From the NCBI RefSeq assembly GCF_000024205.1, contig NC_013216.1:1116001-1180000 (forward strand): 64,000 bases of DNA, in the 5' to 3' direction. The translations under genes and the position numbers were made by a program. The stretch's first letter is position 1, and each line of letters opens with the position of its first letter. The notes under the pieces are model-generated. The model saw only the letters and a program-made list of their open reading frames with translations. It ran no database searches and was not told the origin of the DNA. Positions 25,195 through 35,831 of this stretch are shown one piece after another. The DNA comes from Desulfofarcimen acetoxidans DSM 771 (GTDB lineage: Bacteria; Bacillota; Desulfotomaculia; Desulfotomaculales; Desulfofarciminaceae).

Positions 25195-27012
25195 TTGTTG
25201 AATATATTTAATGCGGAACATGAATATCAAATACGTGAAAAGAGATATTCCGAGCAATTTAACAAAGAAAGTCGGCAGTACAACATCTTAAGCAATTTAC
25301 GGGTAGTTGCATTCTTGGGAATTATTTTTGGTGCGATACTTTTTTACTATGAATATCGTATTTCCGGAAGTTTGTTTTCAATATGCGCATTAGTTACATT
25401 TGTCATTTTTATTGTTCAACATGAAAAAGTGAAAAACAGAAAAGAATTGGCTTTTTCCCTTGCAAGAATCAACCGGCAAGCGATTGACAGAATTAATGGA
25501 AAATGGGTTGAGTTCACTGATAATGGAGAGGAATTTTTTGATCAAAAGCATCAGTATAGTGTTGATTTAGATATTTTTGGACAGGCTTCGTTATTTCAGT
25601 GGATTAATAATACCGTTACTTTTCTGGGAAAAAAGTTCTTAAAAAATGCTTTGACAGAGCCAGAGACGGACATTTTAAAAATTAAGGAAAGACAGGCTGC
25701 AATTAATGAACTTGCAGGTAAGCTTGATTGGAGACAACATTTTTGGGTAGAAGGTGGTTCCATTAAAAACGGAACAAACAATCCTGAGGCGTTATTTGAA
25801 TGGGCAGAAAATGAAAACCATATATTTAGACTTCCGTGGTTGATATGGGTTATACGATTAATTTCGTTAGCTACGGTGGTTTCTCTCTTATTACCATTTT
25901 TAAAAGACATCAGTTTTCTCTATATAACAGCGATATTGTTACTTACTCAGTTAATTCTATTTATTATTGGACTAAGATTCTATTTGAATTCTTACGAGGT
26001 TATAGACCGGCATAAAGATGCAATTCTTGCTTTTCAGAAATTATTGACTAGGATTGAAAGGGAGAATTTCGAATCAAAGTATCTATCTGAGCTCAAATCA
26101 AGCCTAATTGACTCAAGTGGTAATTATGCTTCAAAGCAAATTAATGAATTATCCCTCATTGTTGATATGATGAGTTTCAAACATAGTCCATTGATTTATT
26201 TTATACTCAATGTGATTTTCTTATTCGATTACAACTGTATGATTGAACTGGAAAGATGGAAGAAGAAATCAGGTTGCAGTTTACGAACTTGGCTTACTGT
26301 AATAGGCAAGTTTGACGAAATATCTAGTTTAACGACAATACGGTACGATAATCCTAATTGGTGTATCCCAGGGTTGACAAATTCAAAAAATAATCTTTAT
26401 GCAAAAAATATGGGACATCCACTTTTGTTTTCAAATGCCCGTGTCTGTAATGATCTAAACATAAAAGGCAGTGGTAATGTTTTGTTGATTACAGGGTCTA
26501 ATATGTCTGGAAAAAGTACTTTGTTAAGGACTGTTGGCTTGAATTTGGTTTTGGCATATACAGGGGCTCCTGTTTGTGCAAGCGACTTTAAGTGTTCAAT
26601 TATGGACATTTATACATCTATGAGGGTAAATGATAATTTAGAAAAAAAGATTTCTTCCTTTTATGCTGAACTATTAAGAATAAGAACCATTATTCAAGCA
26701 GCAAGTAGGAACAACTCCATATTGTTCTTATTAGATGAAATTTTTAAAGGAACAAATTCTAAAGATCGTCATATTGGGGCGGCCGCGGTGATAAGAAAAC
26801 TTAGTAAAATGAAAACTGTGGGACTTGTCTCGACACATGACCTTGAATTGGGTGAGTTAGAGATTGATAAAGATATAGATGTAGAGAATTACCATTTTTC
26901 AGAAAATTATTTAAATAACCAGATAGTATTTGATTATAAGTTATACTCTGGAGTATCTAAAACCACTAATGCTATTTACTTGATGAAGATGGTTGGTATT
27001 GATGAATTATAG
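25195..27012 (+). CDS. membrane-associated MutS-family ATPase
   Basis: 605-aa protein with a MutS C-terminal ATPase domain (Walker A ITGSNMSGKSTLLRT, Walker B SILFLLDEIFKGTNSKDR, then STHDLELGEL). The N-terminal half has two pairs of hydrophobic segments (about residues 35-80 and 215-265), instead of MutS mismatch-recognition domains. Such membrane-anchored MutS homologues are common in Firmicutes and Bacteroidetes but have no established repair role. Tandem TTG codons at 25195 and 25198 follow GTGGAGGAA; the first is used. Flanked by gene-poor sequence on both sides. Confidence 0.85.
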   Translation: MLNIFNAEHEYQIREKRYSEQFNKESRQYNILSNLRVVAFLGIIFGAILFYYEYRISGSLFSICALVTFVIFIVQHEKVKNRKELAFSLARINRQAIDRINGKWVEFTDNGEEFFDQKHQYSVDLDIFGQASLFQWINNTVTFLGKKFLKNALTEPETDILKIKERQAAINELAGKLDWRQHFWVEGGSIKNGTNNPEALFEWAENENHIFRLPWLIWVIRLISLATVVSLLLPFLKDISFLYITAILLLTQLILFIIGLRFYLNSYEVIDRHKDAILAFQKLLTRIERENFESKYLSELKSSLIDSSGNYASKQINELSLIVDMMSFKHSPLIYFILNVIFLFDYNCMIELERWKKKSGCSLRTWLTVIGKFDEISSLTTIRYDNPNWCIPGLTNSKNNLYAKNMGHPLLFSNARVCNDLNIKGSGNVLLITGSNMSGKSTLLRTVGLNLVLAYTGAPVCASDFKCSIMDIYTSMRVNDNLEKKISSFYAELLRIRTIIQAASRNNSILFLLDEIFKGTNSKDRHIGAAAVIRKLSKMKTVGLVSTHDLELGELEIDKDIDVENYHFSENYLNNQIVFDYKLYSGVSKTTNAIYLMKMVGIDEL

Positions 27013-27634
27013 TAGCAGGAACCAATACACGATGATATAGAGGTAACTTTTTTGTCCAAAAGAAAAACTATTTTACGTAGTAATCTATAAATCCTAAAAT
27101 CCCGCCCAAATTATACCTACAAGGGTTCCTTAACGGCAAAAGCTTTTCTTGGCTTCTTCTTTTATGTCTGTGTCCTCGATAAAAGTAACCTCCATGATTA
27201 ATTGTCTTAAACCTATCTTGATAAAAGTCAAATTATGTTTAAATCTGCGTCGATAGAACTGTAGGTGTTGCCTTTGCCAGCCTACACTTTCCATAGCATC
27301 AATGTGTTGGATGTTTTGTATTCCGCCGAAGATATTGACTCCGCTATTCAATGAGACAGGGACACCGGGCTGGATTATCTATGATGTATACAAAGACGGA
27401 GTGATAGATAGCCTGGATACCGATGTTGTGATGTTGTACATGTAAACTAAGGAACCGCCGTGTATCGAATGGCACACACGATGGTGTGGAAGGTCGGCTA
27501 CTCAAATAATGGGTAGCCTCCTATCCGATTATATATGGAAAATCCCCCCATTAATATTCTGAGGGGATTTTATCATAATGAACAGGATATAGATGACTAA
27601 ATTCCGGGGATTAGATGCCACTCCTTTGGACTAT
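27013..27634. other. decayed region with dockerin-like and transposase-like remnants
   Basis: No intact gene. On the plus strand about 27358-27446 reads WIIYDVYKDGVIDSLDTDVV, which has the calcium-loop pattern of a dockerin/EF-hand repeat, then stops. On the minus strand 27130-27351 encodes 73 residues rich in Gln/Arg (GWQRQHLQFYRRRFKHNLTF), which may be the tail of a transposase-like protein, without a usable start. Two hairpins follow: GGCTAC/GTAGCC near 27495-27517 and the terminator at 27539-27571. The area looks like the residue of lost genes. Confidence 0.4.
27539..27571. terminator. terminator after the phosphatase-like membrane gene
   Basis: AAAATCCCC (27539-27547) pairs with GGGGATTTT (27563-27571). 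It lies 60 bp beyond the minus-strand gene ending at 27635. Confidence 0.65.
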
Positions 27635-29848
27635 TTACCAGGGTCTATTCAGCTTATCCTGCAAGCTTAAATACAATAAGGGAAAGATGAGATAAATGAA
27701 GGTAGTGGCTGCCTGCACTATTCCCGAGTCGTTTACTAAAAAACCGACCAGGCTTGCTACAAATATTGCCTCAAACCCCTTTTTCATATTAGGAACAGAA
27801 TCTGTTAGCTGCTTGAAAAACCCCACCGGTTTGTAGAGCAATACTCCTAAGGCAGCCAGAGAGGCCAGCAGTACTTTGGTCCAGATGGAATAATTCATTA
27901 ACTTGATATTCATGGCTATTTTTCGGTAAATTATATTGCCGATTTCTGCGTAGTTGCCCTGCACCAGCAGGCTGAAAGCCTGCCCGATATGTGAACCATG
28001 GAGTGAATTGAAAGTCATATCTATAAAGGCGCCCAGGCCCAGCAGTAAAAGAGTAAGCAGCAGCAAATATAGCAGCTCCCTTCTGCTGACTCGTTTGTCC
28101 ATCAATCTGAGGCTGAAAAAGCCCAGAGCTATAACTGCAGTAATTAGACCGCCGGCATCGGCTCCAAAACCAGGGGCATAGGATACATAAGTCATAAATG
28201 CAAAATAGGCTAAAAAGACCGGTAAGAGTATTCTTCGGTGCTTACTCAATTCCTGATACAGAGCGGCCGTACCTATTATGGTTGAGCCCTCCAGTATACC
28301 GGCAAATTCATTGCCTATACCGTAATACCTGGCCCCGTTCATAGCATCATAGCCCAGGGGTGAATTAATCGTCAAAGGAGAGCCCAGTACTGTGTCGATT
28401 AAAATAGCGGCAGAGGTAGAGAGAGATAAAAAAGCTACCTTATAGTAAAAAGAAATATTTGCTTTACTGATGACCAGATAAATTAAAGCAACAATAAGCG
28501 CAAAATAAATCAGCGTCAGTGCCAGGGATTCCACCCGAAAAATACTGTAGGCTAGAATTACCGGCGGCATAATCAAAAATAAAACAATTAATTTTTGCAA
28601 TGGTTGCAGAACCCTGTGGGATTTTAAAAAGTAAACAGAAAAAGCCGTGAGCAGAATATAAATAATCTGCAGTATAACAAAGGTTTTTAAAACAGGTGGC
28701 CTGTGCGTATAATTTATAATCAAGTTCTGGTTAAGTTGCTTGACTTGCTGAAATACATTATGAGCGGTTTGACTGAATACAGGTCGCCCGACTATTTCAG
28801 GATCTTGTTTTATACCCCAGAAGCTGAGAACTGTTGGGGTAATATCAGTAATAGCTACAATTCCCTGTCTCCTGGTGCTGCTGGAAGTTAAAACACCCGG
28901 ATGAATAGAGTTTCCGGCGTAAATAAGCGGTGTAACCAGATTATTAAAAGTAGAAGCTTTTGACGAGGGAGTTGGGCTGACCAGCATTACCCTGTCCTTC
29001 TGCCAATCTATATTATTGCTCAAAGCACCCAGAAAACCGTCAATACGATTTAAGGTTAGCTCCTTTAATTGATTGTAGCGCTCAGAAGTGAGAAATGTTT
29101 TATAATCTTCCAGACGTGAGTTATCGCCTGTCTCAATGACAAAAAAATCCACTTTGTCGTGATTTTTTACTACTTCATTTTTTAATTTATCATAATCCGT
29201 GTGAAAGCCGAAAGGAAAAGCTTTATCCTTCATATTAATGGAACTGTCCACTACGCCTTTAGCAACTTGTCCTTGTTCATCTATAGCCAGCAGTGAGGCC
29301 GGCCTGGACCTGGCAAAGCTGTCTGAATTACCGAAAACGCCCACTCTTATACCGGCGTTTTTGAGGGAGGTTCCTAAAGCAGCTGTTTTCACTTTGTTGG
29401 TTAGCTGCTGGTTGGCCAACACTATTTTGGGTAGAGCTAAATGAATAACTTCTCCCTTTTTGTCCTGGTTGGAGATAACGTTATAAATATCGCCTGCCGG
29501 TAAGGGAGACAGATTTGAACTCAGGCTGACGGTCTCCTCACGGTTATAAGCGAAACCACCGTAGTCAGTACCCAGAGCCCTTGTCCCGCTGCCGAGTGTG
29601 CTGTAGGTATTTTCGGCGGATCTGGAACCGGCTGTGTTGGTATTCATTAAGCCCAGTCCCCCGTTTTCAATCATTTTATTGATGTTGGTCAGTTTAGAAT
29701 TCTGTAAATCCTCCAGTGATAAGTAATTGATCAGGATAAGATAAAACTTTCCTTCCCTTTCCGCGGCCAGACTTATCCCCGGTGTTACCATAAATAAAAA
29801 TATAACCGTTAACAGTAGAGCAAAAATTATTCTTCTCAATTTTTTCAA
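27635..29848 (-). CDS. alkaline-phosphatase-fold membrane protein of unknown substrate
   Basis: 737-aa protein with a cleavable-looking signal (residues 1-28), an extracytoplasmic domain (about 30-370) and eight to nine C-terminal membrane segments (about 385-725). The soluble part resembles the alkaline phosphatase/phosphopentomutase superfamily: TAGSRSAENTYSTLGSGTRA, VFGNSD, VDFFVIETGDNSRLEDY, VMLVSPTPS and GIVAITDITPTVLSFWGI, the last a typical metal-site block. Start TTG 29848. The gene stands alone. It may act on a lipid-linked or cell-wall phosphate compound, but this is inferred from the fold only. Confidence 0.7.
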   Translation of the reverse strand: MKKLRRIIFALLLTVIFLFMVTPGISLAAEREGKFYLILINYLSLEDLQNSKLTNINKMIENGGLGLMNTNTAGSRSAENTYSTLGSGTRALGTDYGGFAYNREETVSLSSNLSPLPAGDIYNVISNQDKKGEVIHLALPKIVLANQQLTNKVKTAALGTSLKNAGIRVGVFGNSDSFARSRPASLLAIDEQGQVAKGVVDSSINMKDKAFPFGFHTDYDKLKNEVVKNHDKVDFFVIETGDNSRLEDYKTFLTSERYNQLKELTLNRIDGFLGALSNNIDWQKDRVMLVSPTPSSKASTFNNLVTPLIYAGNSIHPGVLTSSSTRRQGIVAITDITPTVLSFWGIKQDPEIVGRPVFSQTAHNVFQQVKQLNQNLIINYTHRPPVLKTFVILQIIYILLTAFSVYFLKSHRVLQPLQKLIVLFLIMPPVILAYSIFRVESLALTLIYFALIVALIYLVISKANISFYYKVAFLSLSTSAAILIDTVLGSPLTINSPLGYDAMNGARYYGIGNEFAGILEGSTIIGTAALYQELSKHRRILLPVFLAYFAFMTYVSYAPGFGADAGGLITAVIALGFFSLRLMDKRVSRRELLYLLLLTLLLLGLGAFIDMTFNSLHGSHIGQAFSLLVQGNYAEIGNIIYRKIAMNIKLMNYSIWTKVLLASLAALGVLLYKPVGFFKQLTDSVPNMKKGFEAIFVASLVGFLVNDSGIVQAATTFIYLIFPLLYLSLQDKLNRPW

Positions 29849-30056
29849 TTATGCCACCATCACTCTATTAAATTAATAATAATGAGTATAGCATAACCAT
29901 TTTATATTTTCTATCAAAAAGAAGGAAAATGTTTAAGCTAATAACAACCGGAGATATTTATTATAATATGTGCATTATTCTGCTATAATTATAAAAGAAA
30001 GCACTTATTACAAAATGAGTTTGCTGTTTAAGTTGCTGAAAGGTGCAGTGATAGCT

Positions 30057-30614
30057 ATGAATAAAGTATTGCTTCATACCTGCTGCGGGCCCTGTTCGAT
30101 ATACCCGCTGGATTACCTGCGGGCCGAGGGTTGTGAAGTAATTGGTTATTATTATAATCCTAATATTCATCCCTACACAGAATATTTAAAACGCAAAGAG
30201 ACCCTGTCCGCTTATGCGCTTAAAACAGAATGGCAGGTAATTTTTGATGAGGATTACCGGTTGGAGGAATTCTTGCGAGAGGTTGTACACAGGGAAGCTC
30301 TGCGGTGTCGCTATTGTTATCTCATGCGATTGCGCCAGGCAGCCAGAGTAGCCCGTAAAGGGAATTTTGACGCTTTTACTTCAACATTACTGGTCAGTCC
30401 TTTTCAGAAACATGAACTAATTAAAGAAACCGGTCAGGCAGTGTCTGAGGAATATGGTATACCTTTTTATTATGTTGATTTTCGACAGGGTTATAAAGAT
30501 GCTACCATTCGCTCCAGGGAATTGGAGATGTACCGCCAGCAGTACTGCGGTTGTATCTACAGCGAAAAGGATCGCTATTACCATAGGAAAAAAAGTGCCA
30601 AACAGGAGGAATAA
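30057..30614 (+). CDS. queH: epoxyqueuosine reductase QueH
   Basis: 185-aa QueH (DUF208) enzyme that reduces epoxyqueuosine to queuosine in tRNA, replacing QueG. Cys pairs LHTCCGPCSIYP and CRYCYLMRL, plus the C-terminal QYCGCIYSE, match the Fe-S/metal cysteines of the family. ATG 30057 is chosen over the upstream in-frame ATG at 29970 from the start of homology (MNKVLLHTCCGPC) and AAAGGTG upstream. queA and tgt lie 2-4 kb downstream, so three queuosine steps cluster here. Confidence 0.92.
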   Translation: MNKVLLHTCCGPCSIYPLDYLRAEGCEVIGYYYNPNIHPYTEYLKRKETLSAYALKTEWQVIFDEDYRLEEFLREVVHREALRCRYCYLMRLRQAARVARKGNFDAFTSTLLVSPFQKHELIKETGQAVSEEYGIPFYYVDFRQGYKDATIRSRELEMYRQQYCGCIYSEKDRYYHRKKSAKQEE

Positions 30615-30619
30615 CTCTT

Positions 30620-30841
30620 ATGCCGCCTTTTTTCGGTATGGGTAAAATGCTTTTGTACCTGGGGATTGCTATATCAGTGTTTGGCGGATTGCTGATGCTG
30701 CTCGGAAAAGCCCCGGGTTTTAGGTTGCCGGGAGATATATTTGTACAGAAGGGAAATTTCAGTTTTTATTTTCCGCTGGCTTCTTCCATACTTCTCAGTA
30801 TTCTCTTAACAATTATATTGAATTTGATATCCAGGCGTTAA
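30620..30841 (+). CDS. DUF2905 small membrane protein
   Basis: 73-aa protein with two membrane segments (about residues 9-27 and 48-69) separated by the family block GKAPGFRLPGDIFVQKGNFSFYFP (conserved LPGDI). ATG 30620 follows ACAGGAGGA, 5 bp after the queH stop, so it is translated from the same transcript. DUF2905 genes are often found beside ruvB/queA in Firmicutes; no function is established. Confidence 0.9.
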   Translation: MPPFFGMGKMLLYLGIAISVFGGLLMLLGKAPGFRLPGDIFVQKGNFSFYFPLASSILLSILLTIILNLISRR

Positions 30842-30898
30842 GTTAAGTAAATAATCCGAAGCTTATGAAATTTTTATTTCCGGAAATGAATTTTATCT

Positions 30899-30927
30899 AA
30901 TCCCGTAATAACGGGATATTTTTTTTT
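30899..30927 (+). terminator. intrinsic terminator after DUF2905
   Basis: ATCCCGT-AATA-ACGGGAT followed by a run of nine T, ending the queH-DUF2905 transcript about 100 bp before the SpoIID-like gene. Confidence 0.85.
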
Positions 30928-31025
30928 GCCGGCAGGAAACCTGACCAAAAGTGTGGAACTTTTCTATTTGTTGTGTTTTTAGATTTTTTTCCAGGTTGCA
31001 AAAACAGTGAAAGAGGGGAACGTGA

Positions 31026-32417
31026 TTGTTTAGTCAGGGCAAGAAACACAGGGCTTTAATGCTAACGGTTTTAATTTTAGCAGGATTGCTGCTCTTATTG
31101 CCGATTTGCCAGGCAGCAGGGGAATCTAAGCTTCCATCTAACATTAGAGTGGCTATGCTTCAGCATATTCAGGAAGTTGCCTTTTCTACGGAAGGCAAAT
31201 ATCAACTGGTTAACTTATCAACAGGAAATGTTATAGATGAGTTAACACCGCAGGAGAAATGGACGGCCACTGCGGCAAATAATTTGATTAAACTTACCAA
31301 AAACGGTGAACAAATAGGATCTTTTAGTGGCCCGATTGCGGCCAGGCAGGCAAACTACAGCATAAATATTATCTCCGGCAGCGGAGCAGCGGAGAACAAA
31401 TCAGTAATTGACGGTCTGGTAATACAAGGGGCTGAGCTTAAGAATAAGCTAACTGATCTTTCCCAGTATCAGGTGCAAACAGCTAGCGGTTCACAAGTAA
31501 TTAAATCTTCGGGCAGCTTAAACCTGGTCACTCTTATAAATGGGACGAGCAAACAGAAACTGCGCGGCAATTTAGAACTGGGATTGGCAAGTGATGGTCT
31601 TACAATAATCAATGAATTGCCGCTGGAAAGTTATCTTTGTGGTGTGGTACCCAGTGAAATGCCGGCCGGCTGGCCCACTGAAGCACTGAAAGCCCAGGCC
31701 GTAGCGGCCCGCTGTTATGTTTTAGGGCGTCTGGGCAGTAACGCGGAGCAGGATTTTGATGTAACTAATGATCAATACAGCCAGGCTTACTGCGGCTATG
31801 AAGCTGAAAATGAGGCTACCAATAAGGCCGTTGAGGAAACAGCCGGGATTATAGTTGCTTATAAAAATAAGCCTATTGACGCATTTTACCATTCCAGCAG
31901 CGGTGGTTTTACGGAAAACTGCGAGGATGTTTGGACCTATCAGGTTCCGTATATTAAAGGCAAGCCCGATCCCTATGACAAGAATACCAGCCATTATGAC
32001 TGGCAGGTTAAATTCACACAAAATGAACTCTTACAACTGCTGGATAAACAGTGCATTAAAGACTGGAGAGAAATATCTGACTTAGAGATTGTTTGCTCGA
32101 CCTCTTCGGGTAAAAGAGCGCAGAAGATAAGACTTACCGGCCTGGATTTAAATGATCAACCAGTTGTTAAGGAGATTAGTAATGCGGATAATGTAAGGAT
32201 GATTTTTGGCTTAAAAAGCGCCTTTTTTGAGATGACCAAGGAATTTGATACAGAGAAAAAATTGTGTCAGGTAAGCTTTGCAGGCAATGGCTGGGGGCAT
32301 GGTCTGGGCATGTCTCAGAACGGTGCGGCTGAAATGGCCAGGCAGGGTTATACATTTAAAGATATTTTGCAATACTATTATACTGGCATTGAGATTAAGA
32401 CTAATTACGGGCGGTAA
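31026..32417 (+). CDS. SpoIID/LytB-domain protein
   Basis: 463-aa exported protein with a signal peptide (about 1-32), an N-terminal SPOR-like or linker region and a SpoIID domain. Conserved blocks are [50 protein letters not shown] and [19 protein letters not shown]. SpoIID is a lytic transglycosylase that strips peptidoglycan during engulfment; this locus-specific paralogue next to queA is more likely the SpoIID-like (amidase-enhancer, LytB) kind. Start TTG 31026 with GAGGGGAA upstream. queA begins 14 bp after the stop. Confidence 0.9.
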   Translation: MFSQGKKHRALMLTVLILAGLLLLLPICQAAGESKLPSNIRVAMLQHIQEVAFSTEGKYQLVNLSTGNVIDELTPQEKWTATAANNLIKLTKNGEQIGSFSGPIAARQANYSINIISGSGAAENKSVIDGLVIQGAELKNKLTDLSQYQVQTASGSQVIKSSGSLNLVTLINGTSKQKLRGNLELGLASDGLTIINELPLESYLCGVVPSEMPAGWPTEALKAQAVAARCYVLGRLGSNAEQDFDVTNDQYSQAYCGYEAENEATNKAVEETAGIIVAYKNKPIDAFYHSSSGGFTENCEDVWTYQVPYIKGKPDPYDKNTSHYDWQVKFTQNELLQLLDKQCIKDWREISDLEIVCSTSSGKRAQKIRLTGLDLNDQPVVKEISNADNVRMIFGLKSAFFEMTKEFDTEKKLCQVSFAGNGWGHGLGMSQNGAAEMARQGYTFKDILQYYYTGIEIKTNYGR

Positions 32418-32431
32418 CCGGGGGTATGATT

Positions 32432-33427
32432 TTGAAACTGGAGGACTTTAATTATAATTTGCCGGAGGAACTTATTGCTCAGGAACCTTCCGCCAACCGG
32501 GATGAGTCAAGACTGATGGTGCTGTTCCGGGATAACCCGCAGATCGAGCATAGAAGGTTTAATAACCTTGTTGAATACCTGAAACCGGGCGATGTGCTGG
32601 TTATTAACGACACTAAGGTTATGCCGGCTCGTCTTTACGGGCTGAAAGATACAGGAGCAACAGTGGAAGTCTTGCTTTTAAAACAACTCGACGGTAACCG
32701 CTGGGAAACACTGGTTAAACCGGGACGCAAAGCACGTATCGGGACCACACTGACTTTTGCCGGAGGAAAACTTACCGGTTTGGTTGCAGGTGATACTGAA
32801 GCAGGCGGGCGGGTAATAGATTTTTTATATCAGGGCAGTTTTGTTGAAATTTTAGAACAAATCGGTATAATGCCACTGCCTCCTTATATTAAAAAAATAC
32901 CAGCCGATCCCGGCCGCTACCAGACTGTTTATGCCAACCGTTTTGGTTCGGCAGCTGCTCCAACAGCAGGGCTTCATTTTACCGACCAATTGCTGGATAA
33001 AATTAAAGATCTGGGTGTAGAAATTGTGCCTGTGTTGCTGCATGTAGGTCTGGATACTTTTCGCCCGGTTAAAGTTGAGAATATTCGTGAACACCGGATG
33101 CATTCAGAGTATTATGAAATAAGTGCCGGTGTCGCGGATAAAATTAATGCAGCCAAAGCCAGAGGCGGCAGAATAATTGCCGTGGGTACTACTACTACCC
33201 GTTGTTTGGAAAGTTCTGCGGGGGATGATGGCCGGTTGAAGACCGGTTCGGGTTGGACAAAAATATTTATCTATCCCGGCTATAGGTTTAAAATTATCGA
33301 CGGGCTAATAACAAATTTTCACCTGCCTTGTTCAACTTTGATTATGCTGGTCAGTGCTCTGAGCGGGCGGGATAAGATACTGGAAGCATATAATACCGCC
33401 GTTAAAAAAAAGGTACAGATTTTTTAG
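32432..33427 (+). CDS. queA: S-adenosylmethionine:tRNA ribosyltransferase-isomerase QueA
   Basis: About 331 aa. QueA transfers and isomerises the ribosyl part of SAM onto preQ1 in tRNA, giving epoxyqueuosine. Conserved [19 protein letters not shown] at the N-terminus, [23 protein letters not shown], and [20 protein letters not shown] at the C-terminus. ATG 32426 lies only 1 bp after GGGGG, whereas TTG 32432 is 7 bp after it and gives the usual N-terminus, so 32432 is preferred. tgt follows. Confidence 0.95.
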   Translation: MKLEDFNYNLPEELIAQEPSANRDESRLMVLFRDNPQIEHRRFNNLVEYLKPGDVLVINDTKVMPARLYGLKDTGATVEVLLLKQLDGNRWETLVKPGRKARIGTTLTFAGGKLTGLVAGDTEAGGRVIDFLYQGSFVEILEQIGIMPLPPYIKKIPADPGRYQTVYANRFGSAAAPTAGLHFTDQLLDKIKDLGVEIVPVLLHVGLDTFRPVKVENIREHRMHSEYYEISAGVADKINAAKARGGRIIAVGTTTTRCLESSAGDDGRLKTGSGWTKIFIYPGYRFKIIDGLITNFHLPCSTLIMLVSALSGRDKILEAYNTAVKKKVQIF

Positions 33428-33479
33428 CTTCGGTGATGCTATGTTGATTATTTAAAAAAAGTCACCGTTTAAGAGATAA

Positions 33480-34619
<1,140 letters not shown>

Positions 34620-34735
34620 ATATAAAAATAAAAAAGGAATCCACAGTCCGATAAAGAATAGTTATTAACGATCCTCTTTTAATTTTTGAGATAATTGTTG
34701 CTTTGGTTAAATTTAGAAGAAGGGAGGTTTGAAAC

Positions 34736-35044
34736 ATGAAATTGAATTCACAAACAATGTCGTTAGTTTATATGCTGGCCATATTTGCTTTAATGTATTT
34801 TTTACTTATACGCCCCCAACAAAGAAGGCAAAAGCAGCACCAGCAGTTAATTAACAACCTTGCAGTTAATGATACTATTGTTACTGCGGGTGGTATATAC
34901 GGTAAGATTGTTAAAATTAAAGAAAGTACTTTGATTGTCAAAATAGCTGATAATGTCAGAATCGAGATATTAAAAAATGCTGTCAGCCAGGTGCTCAGTC
35001 ATAGTGAGATTGAGCAGAAAGAAAAAGAAGAGAAAAAAGAGTAG
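34736..35044 (+). CDS. yajC: preprotein translocase subunit YajC
   Basis: 102-aa single-span membrane protein: helix LVYMLAIFALMYFLLIRPQQ then RRQKQHQQLINNLAVNDTIVTAGGIYGKI, the YajC core. The tail is charged (EQKEKEEKKE). ATG 34736 follows AGGGAGG. It accompanies SecDF, whose genes are 0.8 kb downstream, as in many bacteria. Confidence 0.95.
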   Translation: MKLNSQTMSLVYMLAIFALMYFLLIRPQQRRQKQHQQLINNLAVNDTIVTAGGIYGKIVKIKESTLIVKIADNVRIEILKNAVSQVLSHSEIEQKEKEEKKE

Positions 35045-35146
35045 ATGTAAGTCTGCTCTTTTCACTCTTTTCTATCAAATAATGTTTAAACAGTAAAATA
35101 CATCGGTATATAGTATTACTTTATCTGTTGACGGGGGGGTTATATT

Positions 35147-35806
35147 TTGGTAACCTTAGAAGATGTGAAGAGACATACGGTTGTGGACAGCTTTATTCGC
35201 AAAGGTAACGAGTTTTTAGGTGTTATGGGTTACACAGAGCATAGTTACCGGCATATCAACTTGGTTTCTAACATCGCCAAAGATATTTTAGAGAAGCTTA
35301 ATTATCCTAAACGGGAAGCTGAGTTAGCTGCTATTGCAGGTTATATGCATGATATGGGCAATGTGGTCAGCCGCAATGATCACGGCATTTCCGGAGCTCA
35401 GATTGGTTACCCTATTTTGTTGGAATTGGGTATGCCCCCTGACGAGATTGCAATTGTTATCTCCGCTATTGCTAACCATGAGGAACAATACGGGCAACCG
35501 GTAAATAGTGTGGCAGCCGCACTGATAATCGCCGATAAGTCCGATGTTCACCGGGCCAGAGTTCGCAACACCGATTTTGCTACCTTTGACATACATGACC
35601 GTGTAAATTACGCTGTTGAGCGTGCTTTTGTGGCAGTGGATGAAGAAAGACGCACGGTAACTATGGATTTATCAATTGATATTAATATTTGTCCGGTGAT
35701 GGAGTATTTCGAAATATTTATGACACGCATGATGCTCTGCAGGCGTGCCGCAAATTTTTTGAAATGCAACTTCGAGCTGATTGTAAACGAGTCACGGTTA
35801 TTGTGA
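35147..35806 (+). CDS. HD-domain phosphohydrolase-like protein
   Basis: 219-aa metal-dependent HD protein. Motifs are H...HINLVSNIA near the N-terminus, IAGYMHDMGNVVSRNDHG (the HD pair) and AIANHEEQ, followed by AALIIADKSDVHRARV, the closing Asp block. It lies between yajC and secD, an arrangement seen in clostridial relatives. Start TTG 35147 behind a run of seven G. Likely hydrolyses a nucleotide or phosphoester; the substrate is unknown. Confidence 0.85.
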   Translation: MVTLEDVKRHTVVDSFIRKGNEFLGVMGYTEHSYRHINLVSNIAKDILEKLNYPKREAELAAIAGYMHDMGNVVSRNDHGISGAQIGYPILLELGMPPDEIAIVISAIANHEEQYGQPVNSVAAALIIADKSDVHRARVRNTDFATFDIHDRVNYAVERAFVAVDEERRTVTMDLSIDINICPVMEYFEIFMTRMMLCRRAANFLKCNFELIVNESRLL

Positions 35807-35831
35807 CCACCGGGACAAGGAGGAAAAGCAA

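Noticed and set aside
25041-25211. 56-codon frame overlapping the MutS-like start
   Set aside because: No ribosome site and it runs through the SD of the MutS-like gene.
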